Shown piece after piece: positions 15,188-23,222 of a stretch of 24,436 bases of DNA. The notes beneath the pieces are model-generated. The model was not told the DNA's origin and made no database searches. It saw nothing but the letters and a program-made list of their open reading frames with translations. Location of the stretch: assembly GCA_050732995.1 (NCBI GenBank), contig JBOHSA010000216.1, positions 1 to 24,436 of the forward strand. The letters run 5' to 3'. Positions within the stretch are counted from its first letter, which is position 1. Each line of letters begins with the position of its first letter. Position numbers and translations under genes: made by a program. This DNA is from JBOHSA01 sp050732995. GTDB lineage: Bacteria; Gemmatimonadota; Gemmatimonadetes; Gemmatimonadales; GWC2-71-9.

Positions 15188-16566
15188 AGCCACCACCGGA
15201 TCAACCGCCGGAGCAGGCGTCCGCGATTCGTGTCGCCGTAGCGCTGGCGATACCATTTGCCCGCGGTCCGTTTGACGATCTCGCTCATGGTGGGGTAGGG
15301 GTGGATCACGCCGTCGAGCTTCTGCAGCGGGACCCCGAAGCGCATGGCGAGCACGATCTCCATGATCAGCTCCCCCGCCCCCCGCCCGACGATCGTCGCG
15401 CCGAGAATGCGGCCATTACGGCGCGTGACGATCTTCGCGAAGCCGGCGGTGGCGCCGTCCACGATCGCCCGATCAAGGTCGGCAAAGTCGGACCGGTACA
15501 CCTCCACCCGCTCGCCCTGAGCCATGGCTTCCGCCTCCGTCAGGCCCACTCGCGCGACCTCGGGATCCGTGTAGGTCACCCAGGGCACGACCCGATAGCT
15601 CGCCTTCGCCTTGAATGGACTGAGAGCGTTCTGCACGACGATCCTCGCCATGTAGTCGGCGACGTGCGTGAACTGGAGGCCACCGGTCACGTCGCCGGCC
15701 GCCCAGATGCCTCGCTGCGTCGTCTCGAGGCGCGCGTTGACGCGCACAGCGCCCCGCTCGAGCGCGACTCCAGCCCGCTCTGCCTCGAGATCGGCGGTGT
15801 TGGGTCGCCGGCCGGTCGCCACGAACAGCTCGTCGGCGGCGACCTTCTCCCCATCGACGCTGTACACCACCTTCGCCGCGCCCTCCTGGGCGACAGTCGC
15901 CGCCCGAAACGAGGTCCGCACGACGATGCCCTCCTCCTGGAGCCGCTCGCGGACGTAGCGGCCCACTTCCACGTCTTCGTTGGGCAGCACTTCGGGCAGG
16001 AGCTCGAGAACGGTGACCTTCGCGCCCAGGCGCGCGTACGTCTGCGCGAACTCGAGGCCGATCGGGCCGCCGCCGAGAATGGTGATGCTCGGTGGCAGCG
16101 TCCCCTGGTCGAACACGGTGAGGTGCGTGAGGTAGCCCGCCTCCGCGAGGCCGGGTACCGGCGGCGCCGTGGGGAGCGACCCGGTAGCGATGACGATCCG
16201 CTTGGATCGCAGCATACGGTCCTCGACCTCCACCGCTCCGGCCCCGGCGAGTCGTGCGCAGGAAAAGACTACGTCCACACCCATCGCACGAAACCGTTCG
16301 GGGTCGTCGTGATGAGCGACGCGAGTGCGCGCTTCCCGCATCCAGGCCGCGGCCTCTTCCCAGCCCCCCCGACCTGTGAGGCGCCGTTTCCGGGCGGCGG
16401 CGATGAGCGCCTTGGACGGTACGCATCCGGTCCAGAGGCAATCGCCTCCCAGGCGCTCTTGCTCGACGAGGGCCACGCGAGCTCCCAGCGCGGCGACGCC
16501 GACCGCCGTCACGAGCCCCGCGGTGCCGCCTCCCATGACGATCACGTCGTGGGTCGTGTCAGGCAC
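15184..16566 (-). CDS. Mercuric-reductase-like FAD-dependent pyridine-nucleotide disulfide oxidoreductase
   Basis: 460 residues from GTG 16566. FAD-binding VMGGGTAGLVTA (about 10-22), redox-active disulfide GGDCLWTGCVPSK with C43 and C48, NAD(P)-binding ILGGGPIGLEFAQTYARLG, FAD-binding IWAAGDVTGGLQFTHVADY, and a dimer-interface domain with HPYPTMSE (catalytic base H422). It lacks the N-terminal HMA domain and the C-terminal Cys pair needed by true MerA, so it is a MerA relative rather than a proven mercuric reductase. It likely reduces a disulfide or a metal(loid)-thiol substrate with NAD(P)H. It starts 53 bp after the PiT gene and is translationally coupled to TVP38. Confidence 0.92.
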   Translation of the reverse strand: MPDTTHDVIVMGGGTAGLVTAVGVAALGARVALVEQERLGGDCLWTGCVPSKALIAAARKRRLTGRGGWEEAAAWMREARTRVAHHDDPERFRAMGVDVVFSCARLAGAGAVEVEDRMLRSKRIVIATGSLPTAPPVPGLAEAGYLTHLTVFDQGTLPPSITILGGGPIGLEFAQTYARLGAKVTVLELLPEVLPNEDVEVGRYVRERLQEEGIVVRTSFRAATVAQEGAAKVVYSVDGEKVAADELFVATGRRPNTADLEAERAGVALERGAVRVNARLETTQRGIWAAGDVTGGLQFTHVADYMARIVVQNALSPFKAKASYRVVPWVTYTDPEVARVGLTEAEAMAQGERVEVYRSDFADLDRAIVDGATAGFAKIVTRRNGRILGATIVGRGAGELIMEIVLAMRFGVPLQKLDGVIHPYPTMSEIVKRTAGKWYRQRYGDTNRGRLLRRLIRWWL

Positions 16567-16619
16567 GGGTCAGGATCCCGAGCGGGTGCCCGCGTATCGG
16601 CATCGGGGCGCGCACCCGC

Positions 16620-17711
16620 CTACCAGAGGCGAGTGATGCCGACGTACGTGATACCGGCGATGAGCCCCGCGACCGGCAGCGTGACCACCCAGGCGAGTAG
16701 CAGGTCGCGCACCATCCGCCAGCGCAGGTCGCGCTTCCGCACGCCGACGCCCGTAATGGCACCCGTCGAGACGTGCGTCGTGGAGACCGGAAGCGCGTAG
16801 AACGAGGCGATGCCGACGAGCGCCGACGTCACGAGATTCGCCGCGAAGCCGTCATCGTGCTCGATCGCCGTGATCTTCCCCGCCAGCGTCTCAGTGACCC
16901 GCCGGCCGGCGACGTAGCTCCCGAGACCCATCGCGAGCGCGACCAGCACGAACAGCCCCTCGGGGGTGAGCCCCGTGGCCGCGGCCGCTATGACGCCTAG
17001 CGCCAGGATCTTCGGCGTGTCGTTCATGCCCCGGAAGAAGCTCGTCGCGCCCGACGTCAGCCAGTGCATCGAGTCCATCGCGTTGATCCGCGCTACGACC
17101 GAGCTCGGGCAGTCGTCCCCGGCCACCACGCGGAGCGATGGCCCAGCGGCGAGCGCGGCGGCAGATCCGGCGGCGACGATCACGGGTTCCTCGCGCTCCA
17201 CGCACACGCAGTACCGGTTGAAGCGCCGGAACGCGAGGCCGATCAGGGGATAGCTGGCGATCATGAGCGCCAGAGCAATAACCGGCGACACCGCGAGCGG
17301 GATCGCGGCCTTGGTCGCCACGGCGGACCACTGCACGCCCGCCACGCCCTGTGCCGCGATCCCCGCGCCCACCAGGCCGCCCACCAGCGCATGCGTGGTC
17401 GAGACCGGCAGCCCCGTGCGGGTCGCGACGGCCAGCCAGCCGATCACGCCAACGGCGATTGCCATGAGGAAGGCATGGCCCGTGGGATTCACCATCAGGA
17501 GCCCCTTGCCGGAGAACACCGTCACCAGTCCTCGCGAGGCGAACGCGGCGGTGATCCCCCCCAGCACGGTCCACACCGTCCCCCAGAGGACCGCCCGGCG
17601 GTAGTCCGAGACGCCCGAACCGACGAGCGTCGCGATGCCTTTCGACACGTCGTTCGCGCCGTTGGCGAACGCGACACCCAAGGTCAAGAGAATCAGCAGC
17701 GTCACCGCCAT
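16620..17711 (-). CDS. PiT-family inorganic phosphate (arsenate-accepting) transporter
   Basis: 363 residues from ATG 17711, which overlaps the TGA of the radical SAM gene by one base (TGATG). Both PHO4 signatures are present: FANGANDVSKGIATLVGSG (about 15-33) and FRGMNDTPKILALG in the second half, and the repeated GLPVSTTHALVGG / ALPVSTTHVSTGA. About ten hydrophobic segments. The central cytoplasmic loop has an unusual Cys group (RYCVCVERE, GDDCPSS). The family moves phosphate with H+ or Na+ and takes arsenate as an analogue. Its position directly after the rSAM/ArsM-like gene makes oxyanion uptake for that pathway, or phosphate supply during arsenate stress, plausible; neither is shown. Confidence 0.92.
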   Translation of the reverse strand: MAVTLLILLTLGVAFANGANDVSKGIATLVGSGVSDYRRAVLWGTVWTVLGGITAAFASRGLVTVFSGKGLLMVNPTGHAFLMAIAVGVIGWLAVATRTGLPVSTTHALVGGLVGAGIAAQGVAGVQWSAVATKAAIPLAVSPVIALALMIASYPLIGLAFRRFNRYCVCVEREEPVIVAAGSAAALAAGPSLRVVAGDDCPSSVVARINAMDSMHWLTSGATSFFRGMNDTPKILALGVIAAAATGLTPEGLFVLVALAMGLGSYVAGRRVTETLAGKITAIEHDDGFAANLVTSALVGIASFYALPVSTTHVSTGAITGVGVRKRDLRWRMVRDLLLAWVVTLPVAGLIAGITYVGITRLW

Positions 17712-20191
17712 CAGCAGCACCCTCCCTCGGGCCCGCAGCAGGAATAGCCCGCGCGCTCCTCGCCGGGCTCGAGGATCGCGAACATCGTCTGGTACGGCGG
17801 CCGGGCGAGCTTGGCCGCCGTGTCGGTGCACACCTCGTAGGGCTCGTTGCGAGGGAACAGGTGGCCTTCCTCGTCAACGAACGCCTTTCCGGGCCCGAGG
17901 TACACAGCGCGGTGGCCCTTGTAAACGCAGCCCACGGTCTTCTCGTACTTGAGGCCCTGCACCGTGACGGAGTAGAAGGGGTAGCCTTCGACGTCCTTCC
18001 AATAGTCCTTCTTTAGGACCGTGAGCCCGTAGAAGCCGGCTCGCTCGAGCCCGGCGAGGAACTGCTCCTCGGTGAGCGCGCCCACGAGACATTCGCCCCA
18101 CAGCTCGGCATTCACCTTGAGGTGCGGCGGCACGTCCCGCTCGCTCACGATGTCGGAGACCACGACCCGCCCGTGGTCCTTCAAGATCCGCCACATCTCC
18201 TCGAACACCCGCGGCTTGTCGGGGGAGAGGTTGACCACACAGTTCGACGTAATGAGGTCGACGGTCTTCGAGTCGACGGGGATCTTCTCGAGGTAGCCTG
18301 TGCGAAATTCCGCGACGTCGTAGCCCAGGGCCGACGCGACCTTCGGTCTGTTCTCGCTCGCTACCGCGAGCATCGCGTCGGTCATGTCCACGCCGATCGC
18401 CCGCCCGGTCGGGCCCACGAGCTTGGCCGCGATGAACACGTCGATCCCCGCCCCGGAGCCCAGGTCCACGACCGTTTCGCCCGGCTGGATGTTCGCGCTC
18501 AGCATCGGCGACCCGCACCCATAAAACCGGTCCAGCACGTCCTGCGGGATGTGGGCGACCGCCCCCGCATCGTACTTGGTCGGGCAGCACAGATCCGCCT
18601 TAGGCTGCTCGGCGGCCGCGGCGTAGTACTCCCGCACCTTCGCGCGGGGCTTGTCCACGTCGAACGACAGCACGCAGTTCGAGTGCAGCGTCAGCACCCG
18701 TTGCTCGGCGAGCGCGCCGTCCGCCGTGCCGCAGGCGATCGCCCCCTCGCCCATCGCGTGCAGCACGAGCGGCGCATCGTAGCCCGAGCGACGATTCGCC
18801 CGGGCGCGCTTCTCCCTGCCCAGGGTCGTCATCACCCGCCGCACGAGGGCGAGCTGTATCGGGTAGTAGGGATCGGGAGCGAGAGGGTCGCCCTCCGAGA
18901 AGGACCAGGCGTGCTCCCAGTCGCCCCCGCCCGTGAGGAAGCGGAACGGATCGGCCGCCATCGCCGGCTTGTCGGCCACGCTGGCCGCGCGCAGCCGGCG
19001 CACCACCGGTGAGCGATCGAGGATCTCGGCCAGATCCTGCCGGGTCGCGTCGCCACAGTACAATCCCGGCTCGTTCGCGAGGGCTGCGGTGGGATAGGCC
19101 TTGCCGTCGAAGTTGACGCACAGCGAGTCCCAGCCGCCGTTGCCGAAGTCGTACTTCACGCCCGGGACGCCGTTCACGCGGCGCTTCACCGCCTCGACGT
19201 TGTCGAGCGCCACGCCTACTGCGTCGGCGGCGTCCGCCGTGTGTTGCACCGCAGCGAGGAGATCGGGGATCGCGGGGAAGAAACCGTTCAGGCTCGCCGC
19301 CGCCCGACCCCGCTTGTGGGCCCACATCAAGTGATGGCTCTTCGCGCCCGCCGCCTTCGCGATGCCGGGGAGAGCGGGAAGCTCGGCGAGGTTCCGCCTC
19401 GTGGTCACGGTCGTGAGCGCCACGTCGTACCCCAGGTCGGCGAGCAGGCGGGCGCCGTCGAGCGCCGTCGCAAACGTGCCCGGGCCGCGAACCGGATCGT
19501 TCGTCCCAGGCGTAGCGCCGTCGACCGACACCTGGAAACGCACCCGGGAGCGGTCGAGCGTGCCGAGCTCCCTACGGATCGGCCCTCGGAAAACCGTGGC
19601 GTTGCTGAGGAGGATGACCTCGAGACCGCGCGTCTCGGTCGCGTGCCGAATCAATGTGAAGATGTCCTTGCGCACGAACGGCTCGCCGCCCGTGATGTAG
19701 AGTCGCTCGAGCCCGATCTCCACCGCCCGGTCGACGATCGCCCGAAGTCTCTCGATGGGCAGCCCGGTCTCCTTCCCGGGCCCTGAGGACACGAGGCAGT
19801 GCGCGCACGACAGGTTGCAGGCGTTGTTGATCTGCAGCCACAGCTCACGGAGGCCTCGCGGCGATACGACCGCCGCTCGGCCAGGATAGGGCGCCCTGAC
19901 GAACGGCTTGTCGGAGAGCATGCCGGCGCGGTCGAGCGCGCGGAGGAAATCGTGCGCGTGGACCCAGGCCCTTCCCGGTTCCACCTGCCGGTCGCCTACG
20001 TGCCGCGCCACCAGCTCGCTGAACGTTGTTGGTCCCTGGCCACGGGTGATGGTCTCCATGAGCTGTCGGCCGGTTGGCTCAACGACGATCCAGTTCGGTG
20101 CCGCGGCGTCCACCGCGTAGGTGAGGCCGTCGTCCTCGAACCAGTGGAGTTCGGGAACGTAAAGAGGGGTGCGCTCCGCGAGTACCGTCAT
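17711..20191 (-). CDS. Fusion: PqqD-like domain, radical SAM enzyme, and ArsM-like SAM methyltransferase with Cys-Cys tail
   Basis: 826 residues from ATG 20191, with GGAGGT 5 bases upstream. Residues about 8-95 look like a PqqD/RRE domain (APNWIVVEPTGRQLMETI, HDFLRALDRAGML). Residues 115-400 are a radical SAM domain: 4Fe-4S site CNLSCAHC (C125, C129, C132), GGEP 168-171, VSVDG 222-225, and SPASM-like C358 and C379. Residues about 515-745 are a class I methyltransferase close to arsenite methyltransferases: C535-C536, FYGCGSP with C559, VDLGSGAGIDVF 575-586, SNCVVNLSPDKPRVFEE with C651, and AELWGECLVGAL with C701. C-terminus: CCGPEGGCC. Paired cysteines and the NLSPDK motif fit trivalent arsenic binding. 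As first gene of the operon it is probably the pathway's key enzyme. A second C-S or C-As bond-forming chemistry beyond methylation is suggested by the radical SAM part. The exact substrate is unknown. Confidence 0.9.
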   Translation of the reverse strand: MTVLAERTPLYVPELHWFEDDGLTYAVDAAAPNWIVVEPTGRQLMETITRGQGPTTFSELVARHVGDRQVEPGRAWVHAHDFLRALDRAGMLSDKPFVRAPYPGRAAVVSPRGLRELWLQINNACNLSCAHCLVSSGPGKETGLPIERLRAIVDRAVEIGLERLYITGGEPFVRKDIFTLIRHATETRGLEVILLSNATVFRGPIRRELGTLDRSRVRFQVSVDGATPGTNDPVRGPGTFATALDGARLLADLGYDVALTTVTTRRNLAELPALPGIAKAAGAKSHHLMWAHKRGRAAASLNGFFPAIPDLLAAVQHTADAADAVGVALDNVEAVKRRVNGVPGVKYDFGNGGWDSLCVNFDGKAYPTAALANEPGLYCGDATRQDLAEILDRSPVVRRLRAASVADKPAMAADPFRFLTGGGDWEHAWSFSEGDPLAPDPYYPIQLALVRRVMTTLGREKRARANRRSGYDAPLVLHAMGEGAIACGTADGALAEQRVLTLHSNCVLSFDVDKPRAKVREYYAAAAEQPKADLCCPTKYDAGAVAHIPQDVLDRFYGCGSPMLSANIQPGETVVDLGSGAGIDVFIAAKLVGPTGRAIGVDMTDAMLAVASENRPKVASALGYDVAEFRTGYLEKIPVDSKTVDLITSNCVVNLSPDKPRVFEEMWRILKDHGRVVVSDIVSERDVPPHLKVNAELWGECLVGALTEEQFLAGLERAGFYGLTVLKKDYWKDVEGYPFYSVTVQGLKYEKTVGCVYKGHRAVYLGPGKAFVDEEGHLFPRNEPYEVCTDTAAKLARPPYQTMFAILEPGEERAGYSCCGPEGGCC

Positions 20192-20240
20192 GCCGACCTC
20201 CGACTGCGATGCTGTTCCAGGGGATCCAGGCTGTCGGGCC

Positions 20241-20266
20241 AATCCTGCGCAGGGGGATTAAGTTCC
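20241..20266 (-). promoter_or_regulatory. Candidate ECF promoter of the radical SAM/methyltransferase operon
   Basis: On the minus strand: GGAACTT, 14 bases, GGATT. The GGATT box ends 50 bp before the ATG at 20191, giving a 5' leader of about 43 bases. GGAAC is the classic -35 core of ECF promoters. The same two boxes with the same spacing occur at three other gene starts here. Confidence 0.7.
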
Positions 20267-20329
20267 CGGTGGGAATCCGGAGGGGCGCTCAGCAGCGTTC
20301 CTTCACGCACGCGTCGCCCAAGCGCGGAG

Positions 20330-20355
20330 GGAACCCACCACGCCACCCGAGGATT
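20330..20355 (+). promoter_or_regulatory. Candidate ECF promoter of the sigma/anti-sigma operon (autoregulation)
   Basis: GGAACCC, 14 bases, GGATT on the plus strand. A transcript from it would begin near 20362, so the sigma start must lie to the right of that. This supports CTG 20370 or ATG 20436 rather than any start further left. Confidence 0.7.
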
Positions 20356-20435
20356 CGGTCATCAGGCCCCTGAAGCCGCCGCCGGAGACGGACGCTCCCG
20401 CGTTCGAGCAGGAGCTGCTCGACTCCATCGAGGCG

Positions 20436-20960
20436 ATGCACCGCTTTGCGCTGCGGCTAGCCCGTGAGGTCTCCGCCGCCGAGGATCTCGTCCAGGAGAC
20501 CTACGTGCGAGCCCTTGCCCATCGGGACCAATACACAGCCGGTACGAACTGCCGCGCGTGGCTGTTCACCATTTGCCGGAACGTGTTCGTGAAGGGAGCC
20601 ATGCGGGACGCACGCGAGGTCGCCACCGACGACGCGGAATTGGAAGCGATGGGCGCAGCCGCCGTGCACGGCACCGTGGCCGCCTCCGATCCGACCGGGG
20701 CGGTGTTTGAGCGGACGGAGTTGGATGCCGCCGTGCGTAAGGCCCTGGACAAGCTCCCCGAAGAGTACCGTGCGGTCGTTGCGCTCGTGGACATTGAGGA
20801 CCAGTCGTACGCGGCGGTGGCCGCGATTCTCGCGATCCCCGTCGGAACCGTCAGGTCGCGCTTGTTTCGGGGCCGACGCCTGCTTCAGCAGGATCTCTTG
20901 GCGTATGCGATGGACGCCGGCCTGATCCCCCCCCCGCAGCGCGCGGAGCCGCAGCCATGA
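20436..20960 (+). CDS. ECF-type RNA polymerase sigma factor, start uncertain
   Basis: 174 residues from ATG 20436. Region 2: RFALRLAREVSAAEDLVQET then YVRALAHRDQY and WLFTICRNVFVK. Region 4: ALDKLPEEYRAVVALVDIED, YAAVAAILAIPVGTVRSRLF. The in-frame sequence just left of the ATG (FEQELLDSIEA) still reads like the first helix of region 2, so translation may begin earlier. The only in-frame candidate after the likely transcription start is CTG 20370, which would give MKPPPETDAPAFEQELL and 196 residues. No good ribosome-binding site precedes either. The next gene, a zinc-finger anti-sigma/DoxX fusion, overlaps its stop as ATGA. It is divergent from the radical SAM operon, and I propose it drives the four GGAAC-N16-GGATT promoters. 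Confidence 0.9.
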   Translation: MHRFALRLAREVSAAEDLVQETYVRALAHRDQYTAGTNCRAWLFTICRNVFVKGAMRDAREVATDDAELEAMGAAAVHGTVAASDPTGAVFERTELDAAVRKALDKLPEEYRAVVALVDIEDQSYAAVAAILAIPVGTVRSRLFRGRRLLQQDLLAYAMDAGLIPPPQRAEPQP

Positions 20961-21688
20961 TGATCTCCTGCCAGGAAGTCATCACCGAACTATGGGACTA
21001 TCTCGACGGCGAGCTCCCGGTCGAGCGGGCTGCCGCTATCGCCGATCATCTGGCAGAGTGTGCGCGCTGCTACCCCCAGTACCGTTTCGAGTACGCTTTC
21101 CTGGCGGCTGTGGCGCGCCAGCGCGCACAAGGTCCCGGTCCCTCGGCCGCGCTCGTCGAGAAAGTGGCGGGGGTCGTGCTGGGTAACGCATCCGGGGCCC
21201 GGGGCCACCCTGGGGACCGAGCGGGAGCGGCAGTCGAACAGCGTCGGCACACTCCGAGGGCCGCCGCACCGCTCCCGCCGCGCGGTCCGGCGATGGGATC
21301 GCGTGCGCGCACCGAGCGCTGGGCGCTGGTCCTCCTGCGCGCCTCCCTCGGTGGATTCCTCTTTCTCGGAATCGGAAAGCTGGCCGTCTCAGCGGAAACG
21401 GCGGCCGTCTCGTCGGGGCTGTTGAGCGTCGTGACAACGCTTGAGGGAGTTCTCGCCGCATTCATCGTGCTTGGCGTGGGGCGGCGCTGGAGCTACGGAG
21501 CGGCGCTTCTTGTACACGTGGGGTCCGTGCTGCTCCTGTGGGGCCAGCTGCGCGACCCATGGGCAACCGTTCTTGCGGGGCTGCCGGTCTGCGGCGCTCT
21601 CATCGCGCTCTACCTGTTGCGCGACCGCGATGCCTGGGCGCTCGACGCGTGGCTCACGATGCGCCGTCCCCGGTCCGTGGTCGGCTGA
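20957..21688 (+). CDS. Zinc-finger anti-sigma factor fused to a DoxX-like four-helix membrane domain
   Basis: 243 residues from ATG 20957 (ATGA overlap with the sigma stop). Residues 1-50 are a ZAS-type zinc-binding anti-sigma domain: C5, then H31-x3-C35-x2-C38 (HLAECARC) followed by YPQYRFEYAFL. After a Pro/Arg/Ala-rich linker (about 76-115), residues 118-236 form a DoxX-like domain with four helices (TERWALVLLRASLGGFLFLG, VVTTLEGVLAAFIVLG, YGAALLVHVGSVLLLWG, LAGLPVCGALIALYLL) and the end RDRDAWALDAWL. ZAS domains hold their sigma factor until oxidation or metal binding frees it. DoxX domains are tied to membrane redox. An internal ATG at 21293 could give a separate DoxX protein. Both halves have stand-alone relatives at 23273-23500 and 22723-23169. 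Confidence 0.88.
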   Translation: MMISCQEVITELWDYLDGELPVERAAAIADHLAECARCYPQYRFEYAFLAAVARQRAQGPGPSAALVEKVAGVVLGNASGARGHPGDRAGAAVEQRRHTPRAAAPLPPRGPAMGSRARTERWALVLLRASLGGFLFLGIGKLAVSAETAAVSSGLLSVVTTLEGVLAAFIVLGVGRRWSYGAALLVHVGSVLLLWGQLRDPWATVLAGLPVCGALIALYLLRDRDAWALDAWLTMRRPRSVVG

Positions 21689-21691
21689 TCC

Positions 21692-22129
21692 TTAAACCCG
21701 CGAGAGCTCCGCGAGTCCCGCCGGCTCTCGATAGATCAAACCGACGAGCGCCCCGTACACGAGGTGCCCCATCAGGCTACCAATGATCATCGGCATGTTG
21801 CCCCCGGAGAACACCCCGCCACCCATCATCGGGGTCACGACGATCTGGGCGACGAGGAATACTCCGAAGCCGTAGATCGCGCCGCGCAGCGCCGGCGCGC
21901 CGGGTAACCGCGCGGCGACCCACCCCGCGTAGATCAACGCGAGCCCCAGCCCGATGACGACGTGCATCGCCCATCCGGCGGCAGAGCCGATATGGAGGAA
22001 GCTTCCCAGCATCTCACCGATCGGCATCTTGGGCATGCCCATGAGCGGCGCGCCCAGCATCAACATCGTGATGGCGGCGGTGCCGACCGCTCCAGCCGCG
22101 ACCGCACGTCCATAGTTCATGCGTGCCAT
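21692..22129 (-). CDS. Four-helix membrane protein (DUF6789-like), unknown function
   Basis: 145 residues from ATG 22129, with AGGGGGAG 5 bases upstream; a second Met at 22120 is possible. Hydrophobic segments: AVAAGAVGTAAITMLMLGAP, AAGWAMHVVIGLGLALIYAG, GAIYGFGVFLVAQIVVTP and PMIIGSLMGHLVYGALVGLI. It is rich in Met and Gly (LMGMPKMPIGEMLG, TPMMGGGVFSGGNMPMI), and the conserved-looking H-x-VYG in the last helix resembles the DUF6789 group. Met clusters in the membrane could bind soft metals such as Cu(I), but that is a guess. It is convergent with the anti-sigma/DoxX gene, only 3 bp apart. The 184-bp gap upstream (22130-22313) has a GGATT box on the minus strand but no matching GGAAC box. Confidence 0.75.
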   Translation of the reverse strand: MARMNYGRAVAAGAVGTAAITMLMLGAPLMGMPKMPIGEMLGSFLHIGSAAGWAMHVVIGLGLALIYAGWVAARLPGAPALRGAIYGFGVFLVAQIVVTPMMGGGVFSGGNMPMIIGSLMGHLVYGALVGLIYREPAGLAELSRV

Positions 22130-22313
22130 TCGTCTCCCCCTGTTGGCTTTAGTTTGGCCTGTATCGTGCGCTAATCCGGCAAAGTGCGATTGAACGCGGG
22201 CCCGGCGGTGGACGCGCTGCTCGCCTCGACGACTGAAACGCGGGCGCGCCCGCCACTTCACACTGTTCATTGGTGCGCGGAAGTCCGCGACTGCCACTGC
22301 ATGCCGGGGCGTA

Positions 22314-22667
22314 TCACTGCACCGTCACGGAGCCGACCATCCCGCTGTTGAAGTCAGACGAATGAACGGTGCAGCGGTACCGGAAGGACCCGGCGCCGGT
22401 GAAGCTACGGTTGTGCGTGCCCGAAGTCTGGGTCGCCGACGAGCCCTGCCCGTCCTCGAACGTGACGTTGTGCGGGTTCCCCCCGCGCCACGTCCAGCTG
22501 ACGCTGGCGCTTGCGCTGATTGGGGACGCCGCCGGCGCGAAGAAGTTGTCGCACACGCGCACCGATGCCGCGGTCCCGCCGCTCCCGCACGCCGCCGCTC
22601 CGGTGCCATCGCCGGAGCACGCGACGACGAGCGCCGCGACGAGCGCTACCCGATACGATCCGTTCAC
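22314..22667 (-). CDS. Cupredoxin (plastocyanin-like) lipoprotein
   Basis: 117 residues from GTG 22667, with AGGAGG close upstream. Lipoprotein signal with a lipobox VVAC at C17. The rest is a single cupredoxin fold: VRVCDNFFAPAASPISASAS, VSWTWRGGNPHNVTFEDG, and a C-terminal copper loop. The type 1 copper ligands are visible: H66 (NPHNVTF), C99 and H102 (YRCTVHSS) and M110 (SGMVG). Such proteins shuttle electrons in the periplasm or buffer copper. It is anchored to a membrane. It stands on the minus strand downstream of the stand-alone DoxX gene (gap 55 bp), so the two may share a transcript. Confidence 0.9.
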   Translation of the reverse strand: MNGSYRVALVAALVVACSGDGTGAAACGSGGTAASVRVCDNFFAPAASPISASASVSWTWRGGNPHNVTFEDGQGSSATQTSGTHNRSFTGAGSFRYRCTVHSSDFNSGMVGSVTVQ

Positions 22668-22722
22668 AGGCCTCCTCTGCGTGAGGTTGAGTCACGCCTC
22701 AAGTGTGGACAGTCTTCCCACT

Positions 22723-23169
22723 TCATGGCTTCCTCCTGCGCAACAACCACTCGTCCAGGGTCCAGGCGTCACGTGTACGCATCAGGTACAGCGCCACGAA
22801 CCCGGCCAGTACAGGGACCCCGGCCAGGAAGAGGTGATTCGGGGATCCGCCGGAGCGGAGGCCCCACGGGTCAATCAACTGGCGCCAGGTCGCAAGCACC
22901 GACACGGCGTGGAGCAGCAACCCCAGGCCGTAGGTCGCCCGCCGCCAAAGCCCGACGCTGATGGCGAGGGCGAGCGCGCTCTCGAGGGCACCCACGAGCG
23001 GCACGAGCGTGGCGGCCAACCCCACGTCGTAGAACGCGGCCCAGATCCGCACCGTCACGTCGGGGATCACGAACTTCTCGACCCCCCAGAGCAGCAGGAA
23101 CACGCCGAGCGACACGCGGAGGACGGCCAAGGCCCAGCGTTCCGTAACCGCGGAATCCCGCACGGACAT
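22723..23169 (-). CDS. Stand-alone DoxX-like membrane protein, relative of the anti-sigma fusion's C-terminal half
   Basis: 148 residues from ATG 23169. GTG 23163 is equally likely because GAGGT touches the ATG but is well spaced from the GTG. Four helices: TERWALAVLRVSLGVFLLLW, LVPLVGALESALALAISVG, YGLGLLLHAVSVLATW and LAGVPVLAGFVALYLM, ending TRDAWTLDEWLLRRRKP. It aligns by eye along its whole length with residues 118-240 of the protein at 20957-21688 (TERWAL...LR.SLG.FL, YG..LL.H..SVL..W.QL.DPW, ALYL.R.RDAW.LD.WL). It is divergent from the stand-alone zinc-finger gene and has its own GGAACTT-N14-GGATT promoter, which gives a leader of about 20 bases. Confidence 0.88.
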   Translation of the reverse strand: MSVRDSAVTERWALAVLRVSLGVFLLLWGVEKFVIPDVTVRIWAAFYDVGLAATLVPLVGALESALALAISVGLWRRATYGLGLLLHAVSVLATWRQLIDPWGLRSGGSPNHLFLAGVPVLAGFVALYLMRTRDAWTLDEWLLRRRKP

Positions 23170-23194
23170 ACCTCACCAAATGGCGTCTTCAAGG

Positions 23195-23220
23195 AATCCG
23201 TAGCACGCCCTCGAAGTTCC
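23195..23220 (-). promoter_or_regulatory. Candidate ECF promoter of the stand-alone DoxX gene
   Basis: On the minus strand: GGAACTT, 14 bases, GGATT, identical in both boxes and in spacing to the radical SAM operon promoter at 20241-20266. The spacer sequences differ, so this is not a simple duplication. Confidence 0.7.
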
Positions 23221-23222
23221 AG

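Noticed and set aside
15184..16566. Calling the flavoprotein a true mercuric reductase (MerA)
   Set aside because: The redox pair and folds fit, but the C-terminal Cys pair and the N-terminal metal-binding domain of MerA are absent.
22167..22197. A fifth copy of the ECF promoter before the minus-strand membrane gene at 21692-22129
   Set aside because: A GGATT box is present on the minus strand, but the bases 14 positions upstream do not resemble GGAAC.
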